DNA of 64,000 nt, from positions 18,616 through 82,615 of the forward strand of contig JAGONY010000002.1 of the NCBI GenBank assembly GCA_017992785.1, read 5' to 3'. Shown here in pieces: positions 52,609-61,005 of this stretch (position 1 is its first letter; each line of letters opens with the position of its first letter). A program made the position numbers and the translations under genes. The notes beneath the pieces were generated by a model. It saw only the letters and a program-made list of their open reading frames with translations. It ran no database searches and was not told the origin of the DNA. This DNA is from Candidatus Omnitrophota bacterium (lineage in GTDB: Bacteria; Omnitrophota; Gorgyraeia; Pluralincolimonadales; Pluralincolimonadaceae).

Positions 52609-54269
52609 TGATCGGAGAATCCCTCGTCGAAAAAGGCATAATCAGCCGCAGGCAGATGGATGAAGCGCTGAGTGAACAGAAGAGCTCCGGCGAATTCCTC
52701 GGTTCTATACTTGCCGGCAAGAAATTCGCCTCCGAGCACCTGATAGCTAAGGCGCTCAGCGAGGAACTCGGGCTCGCGTTCATGGACCTTTCGAAATACT
52801 CCATAGAGGCAGCCGCGATAAAGCTTGTCCCGGAGGCGGTTTGCAGGAAATACACTCTGGTGCCGGTTTACGAGGCCGGAGGCAACCTTACGGTAGCGAT
52901 GGCCGACCCGACCGATGCAGCCGTTAAGGACGAGCTCAAAGGCCTTACCAAGCTTAAGATCAGACCGGTCTTCTCGCCGGTCTCCGAGATAAAAGCCCGC
53001 ATAGATAAAGAGTACGCGGGCGCGTCTAAGGCCCGGTACGCGGCGCAGGCCCCCGTCCAGGCCGCCGCGCCGGGAAAAGAAGTCGAGGAGCTCATTGAAG
53101 TCGCGAGTTTAGCGCCCGTCATACAGGTCGTCGACACGCTTATAACGAAAGCGGTGGAAGTGGGAGCAAGCGATATCCATCTCGAGCCGGACAAGGGGCA
53201 TTTCTACTGCCGCTACCGCATAGACGGAATACTGCGCGAGATACCGGAGCTGCCGAAAAAATACGAAGCCGCTATAATCTCGAGGATCAAGATAATGTCC
53301 AGCATGGACATAGCCGAAAAGCGCCTGCCGCAGGACGGCAGGATACAGACGACCGTGGCAAACAAGAGCGTCGACCTGCGCGTCTCGACATTCCCCACGC
53401 TCAGCGGCGAGAACGTAGTATTGAGGATACTCGATAAGAGCAGGGCGTTCCTCGAGCTCGACGGGCTCGGTTTCGCGCCGGAGAACCTCAAGATAATGGA
53501 GAAGGCGATCAAGCGCCCGTTCGGGATGATCCTGGTCACGGGCCCGACAGGAAGCGGGAAGACGACGACGCTCTATGCCGCCCTGAACAAGGTCAATAAC
53601 CTCGACAAGAACATCATGACGCTCGAGGACCCGGTCGAATACGAGATACCGAGGATAAGACAATCTCAGGTCAACGTCAAGGCGGGCCTTACGTTCGCGG
53701 CGGGCTTGCGCTCGATGGTCCGCCAGGACCCCGACATCATAATGATCGGGGAGATACGCGACAAGGAGACCGCGGATATAGCGATACACGCCGCGTTGAC
53801 GGGACACCTTGTCTTTTCCACGCTCCATACGAACGATTCCGCATCCGCCGCAACAAGATTGATAGATATAGGCGTCGAGCCGTTCCTTGTGGGCACGTCG
53901 GTTATCGCGATAATAGCGCAGCGTCTCGTCAGGACGCTCTGCCCCAACTGCAAGAAACCGTACACGCCGGGCAGGGAAGAGCTGGACCTTCTCGGCGCAA
54001 TCCCCGCGGATGAAAAAGCCGTCTTCTACAGGGAGGCCGGCTGCCGCCGCTGTTTCGATACCGGATATTCCGGCCGCACGGGCATATTCGAGATGCTAAC
54101 GCTCGACGACAAGATGAAAGAGCTCATAAGCAGGAAGGTCTCTTCCACGCAGATACACGAAGCCGCCGTCCGGGGCGGCATGAAGACCCTGCGCGACGAC
54201 GGGACCCTAAAGGTAAAGGCGGGCATCACTACGGTCTCCGAAGTTCTTAGGGTAACGAAAGAGGCCTGA
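52608..54269 (+). CDS. pilB: PilB/GspE assembly ATPase
   Basis: 553 residues from ATG 52608, overlapping the previous stop as TGATG; AAAAAGGA lies upstream. The N-terminal domain of GspE type (LVEKGIISRRQMDEAL) is followed by DIHLEPDKGHFYCRYRIDG, Walker [16 protein letters not shown], the Asp box LEDPVEYEI, Walker B IIMIGEIRDKETA, the His box and a tetracysteine zinc motif (CPNCKKPYTPG, then CRRCFDTGYSGR). It powers pilus or pseudopilus assembly with the PilC-like protein. It closes the locus. Confidence 0.95.
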   Translation: MIGESLVEKGIISRRQMDEALSEQKSSGEFLGSILAGKKFASEHLIAKALSEELGLAFMDLSKYSIEAAAIKLVPEAVCRKYTLVPVYEAGGNLTVAMADPTDAAVKDELKGLTKLKIRPVFSPVSEIKARIDKEYAGASKARYAAQAPVQAAAPGKEVEELIEVASLAPVIQVVDTLITKAVEVGASDIHLEPDKGHFYCRYRIDGILREIPELPKKYEAAIISRIKIMSSMDIAEKRLPQDGRIQTTVANKSVDLRVSTFPTLSGENVVLRILDKSRAFLELDGLGFAPENLKIMEKAIKRPFGMILVTGPTGSGKTTTLYAALNKVNNLDKNIMTLEDPVEYEIPRIRQSQVNVKAGLTFAAGLRSMVRQDPDIIMIGEIRDKETADIAIHAALTGHLVFSTLHTNDSASAATRLIDIGVEPFLVGTSVIAIIAQRLVRTLCPNCKKPYTPGREELDLLGAIPADEKAVFYREAGCRRCFDTGYSGRTGIFEMLTLDDKMKELISRKVSSTQIHEAAVRGGMKTLRDDGTLKVKAGITTVSEVLRVTKEA

Positions 54270-54280
54270 CCGTTCCCTCT

Positions 54281-54308
54281 ACCAAATTCCCCCCTGATTT
54301 GGTATAAT
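54281..54308 (+). promoter_or_regulatory. Extended -10 promoter with overlapping inverted repeat, phosphate transporter
   Basis: TGGTATAAT gives an extended -10 box at 54303-54308; no good -35 is seen. ACCAAAT (54281-54287) and ATTTGGT (54297-54303) form a 7-base inverted repeat with a 9-base loop that overlaps the -10 box, so it could be an operator. The predicted start at about 54314-54316 coincides with the ATG of the transporter, implying a leaderless message. Confidence 0.6.
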
Positions 54309-54315
54309 TGCCGGT

Positions 54316-55290
54316 ATGACATTCCTGATCATCCTTATCGCAGTATTTCTCGCGATGAACGTCGGCGCGAACAATGCCGCGGCGGAGATGGAGGCGGCAT
54401 ACAGGACCGGCGCGCGCACAAGGAAGGAAGCCCTCACGCTTATCGCCGTGTTCGTTGTCCTCGGCGCGATCATCTCGGGCCTCCCGGTCCTGAGAACCCT
54501 CAGCGAGGGCCTTGTCCCCGTCAGGACCTTCAGGACGGTATTCTACGTCGTATTCGTCGTGATGGCGGTGGCGGCGGCGTTCGACTTCGTATCAAACGCT
54601 TTCAAGGTATCTGTCCCGACGACATACGCGATAGTGTCTTCTTTCGCGGCCGTAGGGATATATTTCGAATGCCTCAATACCGAGAGGTTCGTAGATATCC
54701 TTGTCTGGTGGTTCGTGACCCCGATAACGGCTTTCGGCGTCGCATTCATAGTAGGCAAGATACTCAACCATAAGACGGTAAGGTATTTCAGTTTCCTTAA
54801 GGAAGGGCCCAAAATAAAGGTCCTGCTGGGCGCGCTGTTGACGTTCTCCGGATGCTATGTCGCGTTCGCGGGGGGCGCGAACGGCGTCGGCAAGGCGATG
54901 GCCCCGGTGGTCGCCTCGGGTTTTACGGACAACAGCTGGGCTCTGCTGCTCGGAGGCGCGGGAATAGCCGCGGGCGCGCTGATATTCGGAAAGGGCGCGC
55001 TGGAGAAGGACGAGAGGGAGATGGGAGAGATCGGCTTTGTCAGGGCCATCGTGATAGAGCTCATCTGCGCGACATTGCTGCTCATCGCCGCCGTGAACGG
55101 CATACCGCTCTCGGTCTCCGTAACGGTGACCGCGGCCCTGACCGGCCTGGGCTGCGCCGATATCGGCGTACCGCAGAGTTTCAGGAAACATCACATCGTC
55201 AGGACGGTGCTTATATGGACGATAATACCGTTCTTTTCGTCGATATTGACTTATTCCCTGCTGCGCCTGCTTCATTTTATCCTTAAATGA
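54316..55290 (+). CDS. Inorganic phosphate transporter, PiT family
   Basis: 324 residues, about ten membrane helices. Two PiT signature repeats are visible: FLAMNVGANNAAAEMEAAYRTGA near the N-terminus and FAGGANGVGKAMAPVVASGF in the middle, the two GANN/GAND-type motifs. It takes up phosphate with H+ or Na+. It has no phoU-like pit accessory neighbour. There is no Shine-Dalgarno; the -10 box sits 8 bases upstream. The downstream JAMM gene overlaps its stop by four bases. Confidence 0.9.
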   Translation: MTFLIILIAVFLAMNVGANNAAAEMEAAYRTGARTRKEALTLIAVFVVLGAIISGLPVLRTLSEGLVPVRTFRTVFYVVFVVMAVAAAFDFVSNAFKVSVPTTYAIVSSFAAVGIYFECLNTERFVDILVWWFVTPITAFGVAFIVGKILNHKTVRYFSFLKEGPKIKVLLGALLTFSGCYVAFAGGANGVGKAMAPVVASGFTDNSWALLLGGAGIAAGALIFGKGALEKDEREMGEIGFVRAIVIELICATLLLIAAVNGIPLSVSVTVTAALTGLGCADIGVPQSFRKHHIVRTVLIWTIIPFFSSILTYSLLRLLHFILK

Positions 55291-55685
55291 GCATAAAGAT
55301 CGGGAAGCCCGAACTCGAGGATATCATTGCGCATGCCAGGAAGGCGTTCCCCAACGAGGCATGCGGGCTGCTTGCCGGTAAGGACGGGCGGGTATCGAAG
55401 GTCTACCGCCTTACGAACACGCAGAGGGGCGCGATGAGGTATGCGGCCCCGGAAAAGGAGCAGTTCGAGGCGGCCAGGAGGATGCGCGCGGACGGGGACG
55501 ACATGATAGGCATATACCATTCCCATCCTAACGTGAGGCCTTACCCGTCTTCAAGGGACATAGAGATGGCAATGCACCCGGAATGTTCATACATGATAAT
55601 TTCGCTGATGAAAAATATACCGGAGGTCCGTTCGTTCAGGATCGTCGGGGGTTTGGTGGAAGAGGAGGCCGTAGATGCCGGATGA
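55287..55685 (+). CDS. JAMM/MPN+ metalloprotease (Mov34 family)
   Basis: 132 residues, one domain. The zinc-protease pattern is complete: Glu in FPNEACGLLAG and HSHPNVRPYPSSRD with two His, Ser and Asp. Bacterial JAMM proteins cut ubiquitin-like or sulfur-carrier proteins from substrates, for example Mec+ with CysO. It overlaps the PiT stop by four bases and the E1-like gene by 11. No sulfur-carrier (ThiS/MoaD/CysO) gene is nearby, so the partner protein must be encoded elsewhere. Confidence 0.92.
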   Translation: MSIKIGKPELEDIIAHARKAFPNEACGLLAGKDGRVSKVYRLTNTQRGAMRYAAPEKEQFEAARRMRADGDDMIGIYHSHPNVRPYPSSRDIEMAMHPECSYMIISLMKNIPEVRSFRIVGGLVEEEAVDAG

Positions 55686-56433
55686 GCTGTCGCGGGATCA
55701 GCGCGAAAGGTACCGCAGGCATCTCGTATTCAGCGAGATAGGCGAAGCGGGCCAGAGGAGGCTGCTTTCTTCTTCGGCCCTTATAATAGGGGCGGGCGGG
55801 CTCGGTTCTCCCGCAGCGCTTTACCTCACGTCATGCGGGGTCGGAAGGATAGGGCTGGTCGATTCCGATGACCTCGAGCTGTCGAACCTGCACAGGCAGG
55901 TCCTCTATGCCGTAGAGGATATCGGCAAGCCGAAAGTCACTTCGGCTTACGAGAGATTATCATCGCTCAACCCGGACGTCAGGATCAAGACATACAATAT
56001 CCGCCTTGAGCCCGGTAATATAGAAGGCATCGTCAAGGATTACGGGGTTGTCCTCGATTGCACCGATAATTTCTCCTCGAAATACCTGTCCAACGACACA
56101 TGCGTCAGGCTCGGTAAGCCGCTCGTGATGGGCGGTATATACAGGTTCGAGGGGCAGGCCACCGTGATATTGCCCGGCAAGGGGCCGTGTTACAGGTGCA
56201 TATTCCCGGAACCGCCCGCGCCGGGCACCATGCTCCCTCCCGAAGAGGCGGGGCTGCTCGGCTCCGTTCCGGGGGTCATAGGGGCCATACAGGCCACCGA
56301 AGCGCTGAAATTGCTGGCCGGCATAGGAGAACCCCTCTGCGGCAAATTGTTAAGGTATGACGCGCGGACGTGCGGTTTCAGCGTCCTGCGTTTCAAGATG
56401 AATGAACATTGTCCGTCCTGCGGAAGGAGATAA
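55675..56433 (+). CDS. E1-like adenylyltransferase, MoeB/ThiF family
   Basis: 252 residues. The ATP-binding fold has ALIIGAGGLGSPAALYLTSCGVGRIGLVDSD, then LSNLHRQVLY, VVLDCTDNFSSKY and GIYRFEGQATV. Zinc cysteines are CYRC and CPSC near the C-terminus. This is the MoeB-type enzyme that adenylates the C-terminal Gly-Gly of sulfur carriers. It lacks a rhodanese domain. It is translationally coupled with the JAMM gene, so the pair probably works on the same small carrier protein. Confidence 0.93.
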   Translation: MPDELSRDQRERYRRHLVFSEIGEAGQRRLLSSSALIIGAGGLGSPAALYLTSCGVGRIGLVDSDDLELSNLHRQVLYAVEDIGKPKVTSAYERLSSLNPDVRIKTYNIRLEPGNIEGIVKDYGVVLDCTDNFSSKYLSNDTCVRLGKPLVMGGIYRFEGQATVILPGKGPCYRCIFPEPPAPGTMLPPEEAGLLGSVPGVIGAIQATEALKLLAGIGEPLCGKLLRYDARTCGFSVLRFKMNEHCPSCGRR

Positions 56434-56440
56434 GTAGCTT

Positions 56441-57358
56441 ATGACTGCGCGAGTTGAACTGTGGCTGATATTCGGGGTTGCCGTTTCCGCGATGATGTAC
56501 TTCGACCTGTTCGTGCTGAACAAGAAAGCCCACGCGATAAGGCTCAAGGAAGCGCTCAGGTGGGTAACGATATGGATAGGCGCCGCGCTGCTCTTCTGCC
56601 TCGGGATATATTTTATGCTCGGGCGCGTGAAGGCGCTCGAGTTCCTCACGGGATACATCATAGAAGAATCGCTTTCCGTAGATAATCTCTTCGTCTTCAT
56701 AATGATATTCGAGTATTTCAGGATACCCCCTTCATTGCAGCCGCGAGTGTTGAAATGGGGCATACTCGGCGCGATAGTGATGAGGGCCCTGTTCATCATG
56801 GTCGGTGTCGGGCTTTTCAACGCGTTCGACTGGATAGTGTACCTGTTCGGCGCGCTCCTTATATTTACCGCCATTAAGCTCGCGTTCCGCAAGGAGGAGA
56901 AGTTTGACCCCGAAAAGAACCCGGTCCTTCGGCTCTTCAAGAGATTCTTCCGCGTCAGCGGGGATTACCACGGCGAGAAGTTTTTCGTGTCGCATTCGGG
57001 GTTGTGGTCCGCTACACCGCTGTTCATTGCCTTGTTGCTGATCGAGACGAGCGATGTGATATTCGCCATGGATTCCATACCCGCCGTGCTCGCGATAACG
57101 AAGGACCCGTTCATAGTGTACACTTCCAACATTTTTGCCATACTCGGCCTGCGCTCGCTCTTCTTCGTGATATCCGGCATGATGGGGCTGTTCAGGTATC
57201 TAAAGCTTGGTATATCGGCCATACTATGTTTCGTAGGCGTGAAGATGCTTATATCGCACTTTTACGAGATACCGATAGCCGTGTCGCTCGGCGTTGTCTT
57301 CGGGCTATTGGCTGCCTCTGTAATCGCATCCGTCCTGCATAAAGAAGGAGGCAAATAA
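56441..57358 (+). CDS. TerC-family integral membrane protein
   Basis: 305 residues with about eight membrane helices. Conserved segments: MMYFDLFVLNKKAHAIRLKEAL, GYIIEESLSVDNLFVFIMIF (Glu and Asp in the membrane), IETSDVIFAMDSIPAVLAIT and FAILGLRSLFFVISGMM. TerC/Alx proteins are linked with manganese export and metalation of exported proteins. It lies 7 bases after the MoeB-like gene and overlaps galT by one base. Confidence 0.93.
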   Translation: MTARVELWLIFGVAVSAMMYFDLFVLNKKAHAIRLKEALRWVTIWIGAALLFCLGIYFMLGRVKALEFLTGYIIEESLSVDNLFVFIMIFEYFRIPPSLQPRVLKWGILGAIVMRALFIMVGVGLFNAFDWIVYLFGALLIFTAIKLAFRKEEKFDPEKNPVLRLFKRFFRVSGDYHGEKFFVSHSGLWSATPLFIALLLIETSDVIFAMDSIPAVLAITKDPFIVYTSNIFAILGLRSLFFVISGMMGLFRYLKLGISAILCFVGVKMLISHFYEIPIAVSLGVVFGLLAASVIASVLHKEGGK

Positions 57359-58353
57359 TGCCCGAACTCAGGGAGAATCCTGCGACCAAGAGATGGGTCA
57401 TAATCGCGACCGAAAGGGCCAAAAGGCCGGAGGATTTCAAGAAGGGGGTGCAGGATGCTCCCGAGGTCCCTCCGTATGACGCCAAGTGCCCGTTCTGCGA
57501 AGGCAACGAGTCACTGAGCGGCGAGGAGATATTCGCGATAAAGGGCGTCAGGGTAATCCCGAACAAATACCCGGTGCTGGTCCCGCCGTTAAAAGGATCT
57601 CCCGCGGAACCGAAACGCTATAAGTCGGGGATATACCTGCACATGGAAGGCACCGGCAAACATGAGCTTGTCATAGAGAACCCGTCGCATAATAAATGCA
57701 TAGCAACGATGAGCGTTGAAGAGGTTTCGACGATAATCAGGGCCTACCATGAGAGGTACCTCGCCCTCGACTGGGACCCCTCGTATAAGCTCGTGACTAT
57801 ATTCAAGAACCACGGCCCGCGCGCCGGCGCTTCGCAGCAGCACGCCCATTCGCAGATAGTTGCGACGTCGTTCATACCTTTGCACGAGAGGTTCGCGATG
57901 GAGGCCGCGCAGCGCTATTATGACGAGCTCGGCAGGTGCGTCTTTTGCGATATTATAAAGAACGAACTCGCGGAGAAGGAACGCCTCGTCATGCGCAACG
58001 ACAGGTTCGTCGCATTCGTGCCTTACGCGGCTGTGCTGCCTTACGAGATCTGCATAATACCGCTAAAACATTCCACGACCTTCGCGGACCTGCAGCAGGA
58101 GGATATCATGCCGCTCGCGCAGATACTCCATGACGTGCTCGCGAAGTTCTACCGCAGCATGAACAATCCGGACCTTAATTATATCATCAGGACGGTCCCG
58201 CACCATTCCGCGTGCGAGCCGTATTACCACTGGCACATACAGGTCCTGCCGCGCCTCACTACGCCGGCGGGTTTTGAGATCGGCTCGGGTATCACGGTAA
58301 ACGTCGCCCTTCCGGAGGAATCCGCTAAATTCTTGAGGGAGTTCAAACTATGA
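57358..58353 (+). CDS. galT: Galactose-1-phosphate uridylyltransferase
   Basis: 331 residues. Zinc site CPFCEGNE near residue 43; NKYPVLVPP; FKNHGPRAGASQQHAHSQIVA with the active-site His of the H-x-H-x-Q motif; and CVFCDIIKNE in the second half. It moves UMP from UDP-glucose to galactose-1-P in the Leloir pathway. Some members of this subgroup act as general hexose-1-P uridylyltransferases, which would fit glucose-1-P from a GH94 enzyme. galK and galE are not in the window. It overlaps the GH16 gene by four bases. Confidence 0.92.
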   Translation: MPELRENPATKRWVIIATERAKRPEDFKKGVQDAPEVPPYDAKCPFCEGNESLSGEEIFAIKGVRVIPNKYPVLVPPLKGSPAEPKRYKSGIYLHMEGTGKHELVIENPSHNKCIATMSVEEVSTIIRAYHERYLALDWDPSYKLVTIFKNHGPRAGASQQHAHSQIVATSFIPLHERFAMEAAQRYYDELGRCVFCDIIKNELAEKERLVMRNDRFVAFVPYAAVLPYEICIIPLKHSTTFADLQQEDIMPLAQILHDVLAKFYRSMNNPDLNYIIRTVPHHSACEPYYHWHIQVLPRLTTPAGFEIGSGITVNVALPEESAKFLREFKL

Positions 58354-59750
58354 GGAAGAATGCCGCCGCAGCTTTGGCCGTTGTCGTCGTGTTGTTATTG
58401 CCGCCGTCCACTTACGCCGCCGCGCAAAAAAAACCGGCTGTCGCGCCGGGGCTGAAGGGCTGGCACCTTATCTGGAACGACGAGTTTAACGGAGAGGGGA
58501 TAGACAGGAAGAAATGGTATGTCGAGGATGCCGCGCTCGTCAAGAACAACGAGCTGCAGTATTATACGCCTAAGAACGCCTATATAAAGAACGGCAAACT
58601 GGTGCTGAAGAGCGACAAGGAGACGATGGGAGGCCGCGCTTACACGTCGGGCCTTGTCGAGACTAAGGGCAGGTTCACTTTCCAGTACGGCAGGGTGGAG
58701 GTGCGCGCCAAGCTTCCCGGCACGAAGGGGCTTTGGCCCGCGCACTGGATGATGCCGGAGCGCGGCTCATGGCCGCCGGAGATAGATATTATGGAACTCG
58801 TCGGCAGCAAGCCGAACGTCATACACATGACGAACCATTACGGCGTCCACCCGCATAACCGTTACGATACTAAGATATTCGCGGGCCCGGATTACACGAA
58901 GGATTTCCATGTCTACGCGCTCGAATGGGACGAGGGCGAACTGCGCTGGTTCATAGACGGCGTCCAGAGGTCGTCGGTCTCAAGGAACGTCCCGAAGGAG
59001 CCGTTCTATATAATACTAAACACCGCCGTCGGAGGCATAATGCCCGGCAATCCCGACGCGACGACCGTCTTTCCGCAGTACCACGAGATAGATTACGTGC
59101 GCGTTTACGCGAAGGAGATACCCGGCACATATTTCCTGATGACATCGGCGGAGAACGGCAAGGTGGAGGCGGACCCCCGGCTGCCGAGGTATAACAAGGG
59201 AGATAAGGTAAAGCTTACCGCGGTGCCGAAGATCGGTTATAAGTTCGCCGGCTGGACGGGGGACCCGTCGCTCGGCGCGGACAACCCGGCCCGCGTCCGG
59301 ATGAACAAGCATAAGAGCATATCGGCATCATTTATAGAGGACCCGAACGCGCCGAAACTCCTGTCGCGCGGCAAGGAAGCGTCCGCCTCGACCTTAGAGA
59401 GCGAGGCGATGCCCGCGAAATACATTACCGACGGCGACATGAACAGCAGGTGGTCTTCCGAGTTCTTCGACCCGCAGTGGGTAAGCGTCGACCTCGGCAA
59501 ACCCTGTATAATAGAGGCAGTGCGTCTCGAGTGGGAGACCGCGGGCGCGAGGGTCTTCAAGATCCAGGTCTCGGACGACGGCAAGCAATGGGAGACGTTC
59601 TATTCGACCGACAACGCAAAGGGAGGGACGGAAGAGATAACGGGATTGAACACTGTAGGCAGGTATGTGCGCATATACGGCACCGAACGCAGGACAAAAT
59701 ACGGTTATTCGCTATGGGAGTTCGAAATATTCGGAAAGGAGGCGCCCTGA
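58350..59750 (+). CDS. Secreted GH16 beta-glucanase with InlB-type repeat and F5/8C domain
   Basis: 466 residues. Signal peptide (1 to about 25), then the GH16 domain (about 30-255) with WHLIWNDEFNG, EIDIMELVG (nucleophile Glu144, Asp146, acid/base Glu149) and HVYALEWDEGELRWFIDG. An InlB B-repeat-like domain follows (about 258-330, YKFAGWTGD). The C-terminal F5/8C or CBM32 domain spans about 340-463 (YITDGDMNSRWSSEF). GH16 enzymes of this motif are mostly laminarinases or licheninases. It is the second secreted glucanase of the window. Confidence 0.9.
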   Translation: MRKNAAAALAVVVVLLLPPSTYAAAQKKPAVAPGLKGWHLIWNDEFNGEGIDRKKWYVEDAALVKNNELQYYTPKNAYIKNGKLVLKSDKETMGGRAYTSGLVETKGRFTFQYGRVEVRAKLPGTKGLWPAHWMMPERGSWPPEIDIMELVGSKPNVIHMTNHYGVHPHNRYDTKIFAGPDYTKDFHVYALEWDEGELRWFIDGVQRSSVSRNVPKEPFYIILNTAVGGIMPGNPDATTVFPQYHEIDYVRVYAKEIPGTYFLMTSAENGKVEADPRLPRYNKGDKVKLTAVPKIGYKFAGWTGDPSLGADNPARVRMNKHKSISASFIEDPNAPKLLSRGKEASASTLESEAMPAKYITDGDMNSRWSSEFFDPQWVSVDLGKPCIIEAVRLEWETAGARVFKIQVSDDGKQWETFYSTDNAKGGTEEITGLNTVGRYVRIYGTERRTKYGYSLWEFEIFGKEAP

Positions 59751-59759
59751 GGGGCAGCA

Positions 59760-60335
59760 ATGAGATACCTTATAGTGTACGCGCATCCGAACCCTAAGAG
59801 TTTCAACAACGCGATAAAGGAGAAGGTCGAGGCCCGGCTCAAGAGGGAAGGCGCGCAATATGACGTGCGCGACCTCTACGGTCTCGGGTTCGACCCGGTC
59901 CTGAAAGGCAGCGACTTCGTCGGATTTAAGCAGGGGAAACCCCCCGAGGAGATCAGCAGGGAGCAGGAGTTCATAAAGAATGCCGATACGCTTATATTCA
60001 TACACCCGGTCTGGTGGTTCGGCCAGCCGGCGGTCCTGAAGGGCTATATCGACAGGGTCTTTTCGTTCGGTTTTGCGTATACCTCGGACGGAAAAGGGCT
60101 AAGGGGACTGCTGAACGGCAAGAAAGCCGTTATATTGAACACTACCGGCGGCTCCGAGGCCGATTACAAAGACAATGGCTTCAAGGATGCTTTAGTCAAG
60201 ACGGTAGATACCGGCACATTCGGGGTGTGCGGCATAGAGGTCAAGCTGCACAAGTTCTTCCATGCCGTTCCGGCCGTCTCGAACGAGGCCCGCGAGAAGA
60301 TGCTGCAGGAGATAGATACCCTACCGCTCGGATAA
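59760..60335 (+). CDS. NAD(P)H quinone oxidoreductase, flavodoxin-like fold
   Basis: 191 residues, full length for the NQO/KefF group. It begins YLIVYAHPNPKSFNNAI, with FIHPVWWFGQPAVLKGYIDRVF and LNTTGGSEADY, the FMN or FAD contact segments. It likely reduces quinones or other electrophiles with two electrons. It starts 10 bases after the GH16 gene. A new promoter begins just after its end, so it closes this operon. Confidence 0.9.
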   Translation: MRYLIVYAHPNPKSFNNAIKEKVEARLKREGAQYDVRDLYGLGFDPVLKGSDFVGFKQGKPPEEISREQEFIKNADTLIFIHPVWWFGQPAVLKGYIDRVFSFGFAYTSDGKGLRGLLNGKKAVILNTTGGSEADYKDNGFKDALVKTVDTGTFGVCGIEVKLHKFFHAVPAVSNEAREKMLQEIDTLPLG

Positions 60336-60348
60336 CATCCGATTACTG

Positions 60349-60404
60349 TTGACAAACCGGCGCCGGCAATGTAGAATTTGTGATTGAGTGAGCGCTCACT
60401 CAAT
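60349..60404 (+). promoter_or_regulatory. Promoter and 22-base palindromic operator of the TetR-efflux operon
   Basis: TTGACA (60349-60354), a 17-base spacer and TAGAAT (60372-60377). Right after lies a perfect 22-base palindrome at 60383-60404 (arm ATTGAGTGAGC followed directly by its inverted complement). The predicted start near 60384 falls inside the palindrome, so a bound repressor would block transcription. This is the usual design of TetR autorepression. Confidence 0.9.
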
Positions 60405-60414
60405 TGGAGACCAT

Positions 60415-61005
60415 ATGCCGGGCATAGCAACGACACATACCGATACAAGACGCAAGATAATAGACGCGGTCATGCTCCTTGCCGCGAAGAAGGGTTTTGA
60501 CCGCGCCACTACACAGCAGATATCGCGCCAGGCGGGGGTATCGGAAGGCATAATCTACCATTATTTCAGGAGCAAGGAAGAGCTTTGCCTGGATATGGTG
60601 AAAGAGAAGGCCGCCGAGTTCCGGTCGCATGTCGTCGACGGAATAGCCGGTATATCGGCGCCGGATAAGAAACTCGAAAAACTGATAGACCTGCACGTGG
60701 ATCTCGTAACGAGCGGCGGCGGCCTCTTCAGGATACTCTTCAGCAGGGCCGGAGGCGTCCCGATAATATTCAGGCAGGCGCTCAGGAACGGCATCCTGCC
60801 TTATGCCGGGATAATACAGGGGATCATAAAGGAAGGCATCGATAAAGGCGTCTTCAGGCCGATAGACCCGAAGATCACCGCGCTGAACCTAATCGGAATG
60901 ATGCAGGTCGCGCTTATAGCTATATTGCTGGAGGAAGTCCCGTTCACGGCGAAGGAAACAAAAGAGAACATTAAAAAGCTGTTTTTCGGAGGTGTCCTGA
61001 AATGA
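60415..61005 (+). CDS. TetR-family repressor of the efflux operon
   Basis: 196 residues from ATG 60415, set by TGGAGA; an upstream in-frame ATG at 60388 lies within the operator and is rejected. The N-terminal helix-turn-helix (DAVMLLAAKKGFDRATTQQISRQAGVSEGIIYHYFRSKEEL) is classic TetR/AcrR. The C-terminal all-helical region binds an unknown ligand. It overlaps the membrane fusion gene by four bases and most likely controls its own operon through the adjoining palindrome. The order matches E. coli cecR. Confidence 0.94.
   Translation: MPGIATTHTDTRRKIIDAVMLLAAKKGFDRATTQQISRQAGVSEGIIYHYFRSKEELCLDMVKEKAAEFRSHVVDGIAGISAPDKKLEKLIDLHVDLVTSGGGLFRILFSRAGGVPIIFRQALRNGILPYAGIIQGIIKEGIDKGVFRPIDPKITALNLIGMMQVALIAILLEEVPFTAKETKENIKKLFFGGVLK

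Noticed and set aside
55287..56433. Type II CBASS or Bil defence operon (Cap2/Cap3-like)
   Set aside because: The E1-like protein lacks an E2 domain, and no cyclic-nucleotide synthase, effector or ubiquitin-like gene is present. Ordinary sulfur-carrier chemistry is simpler.
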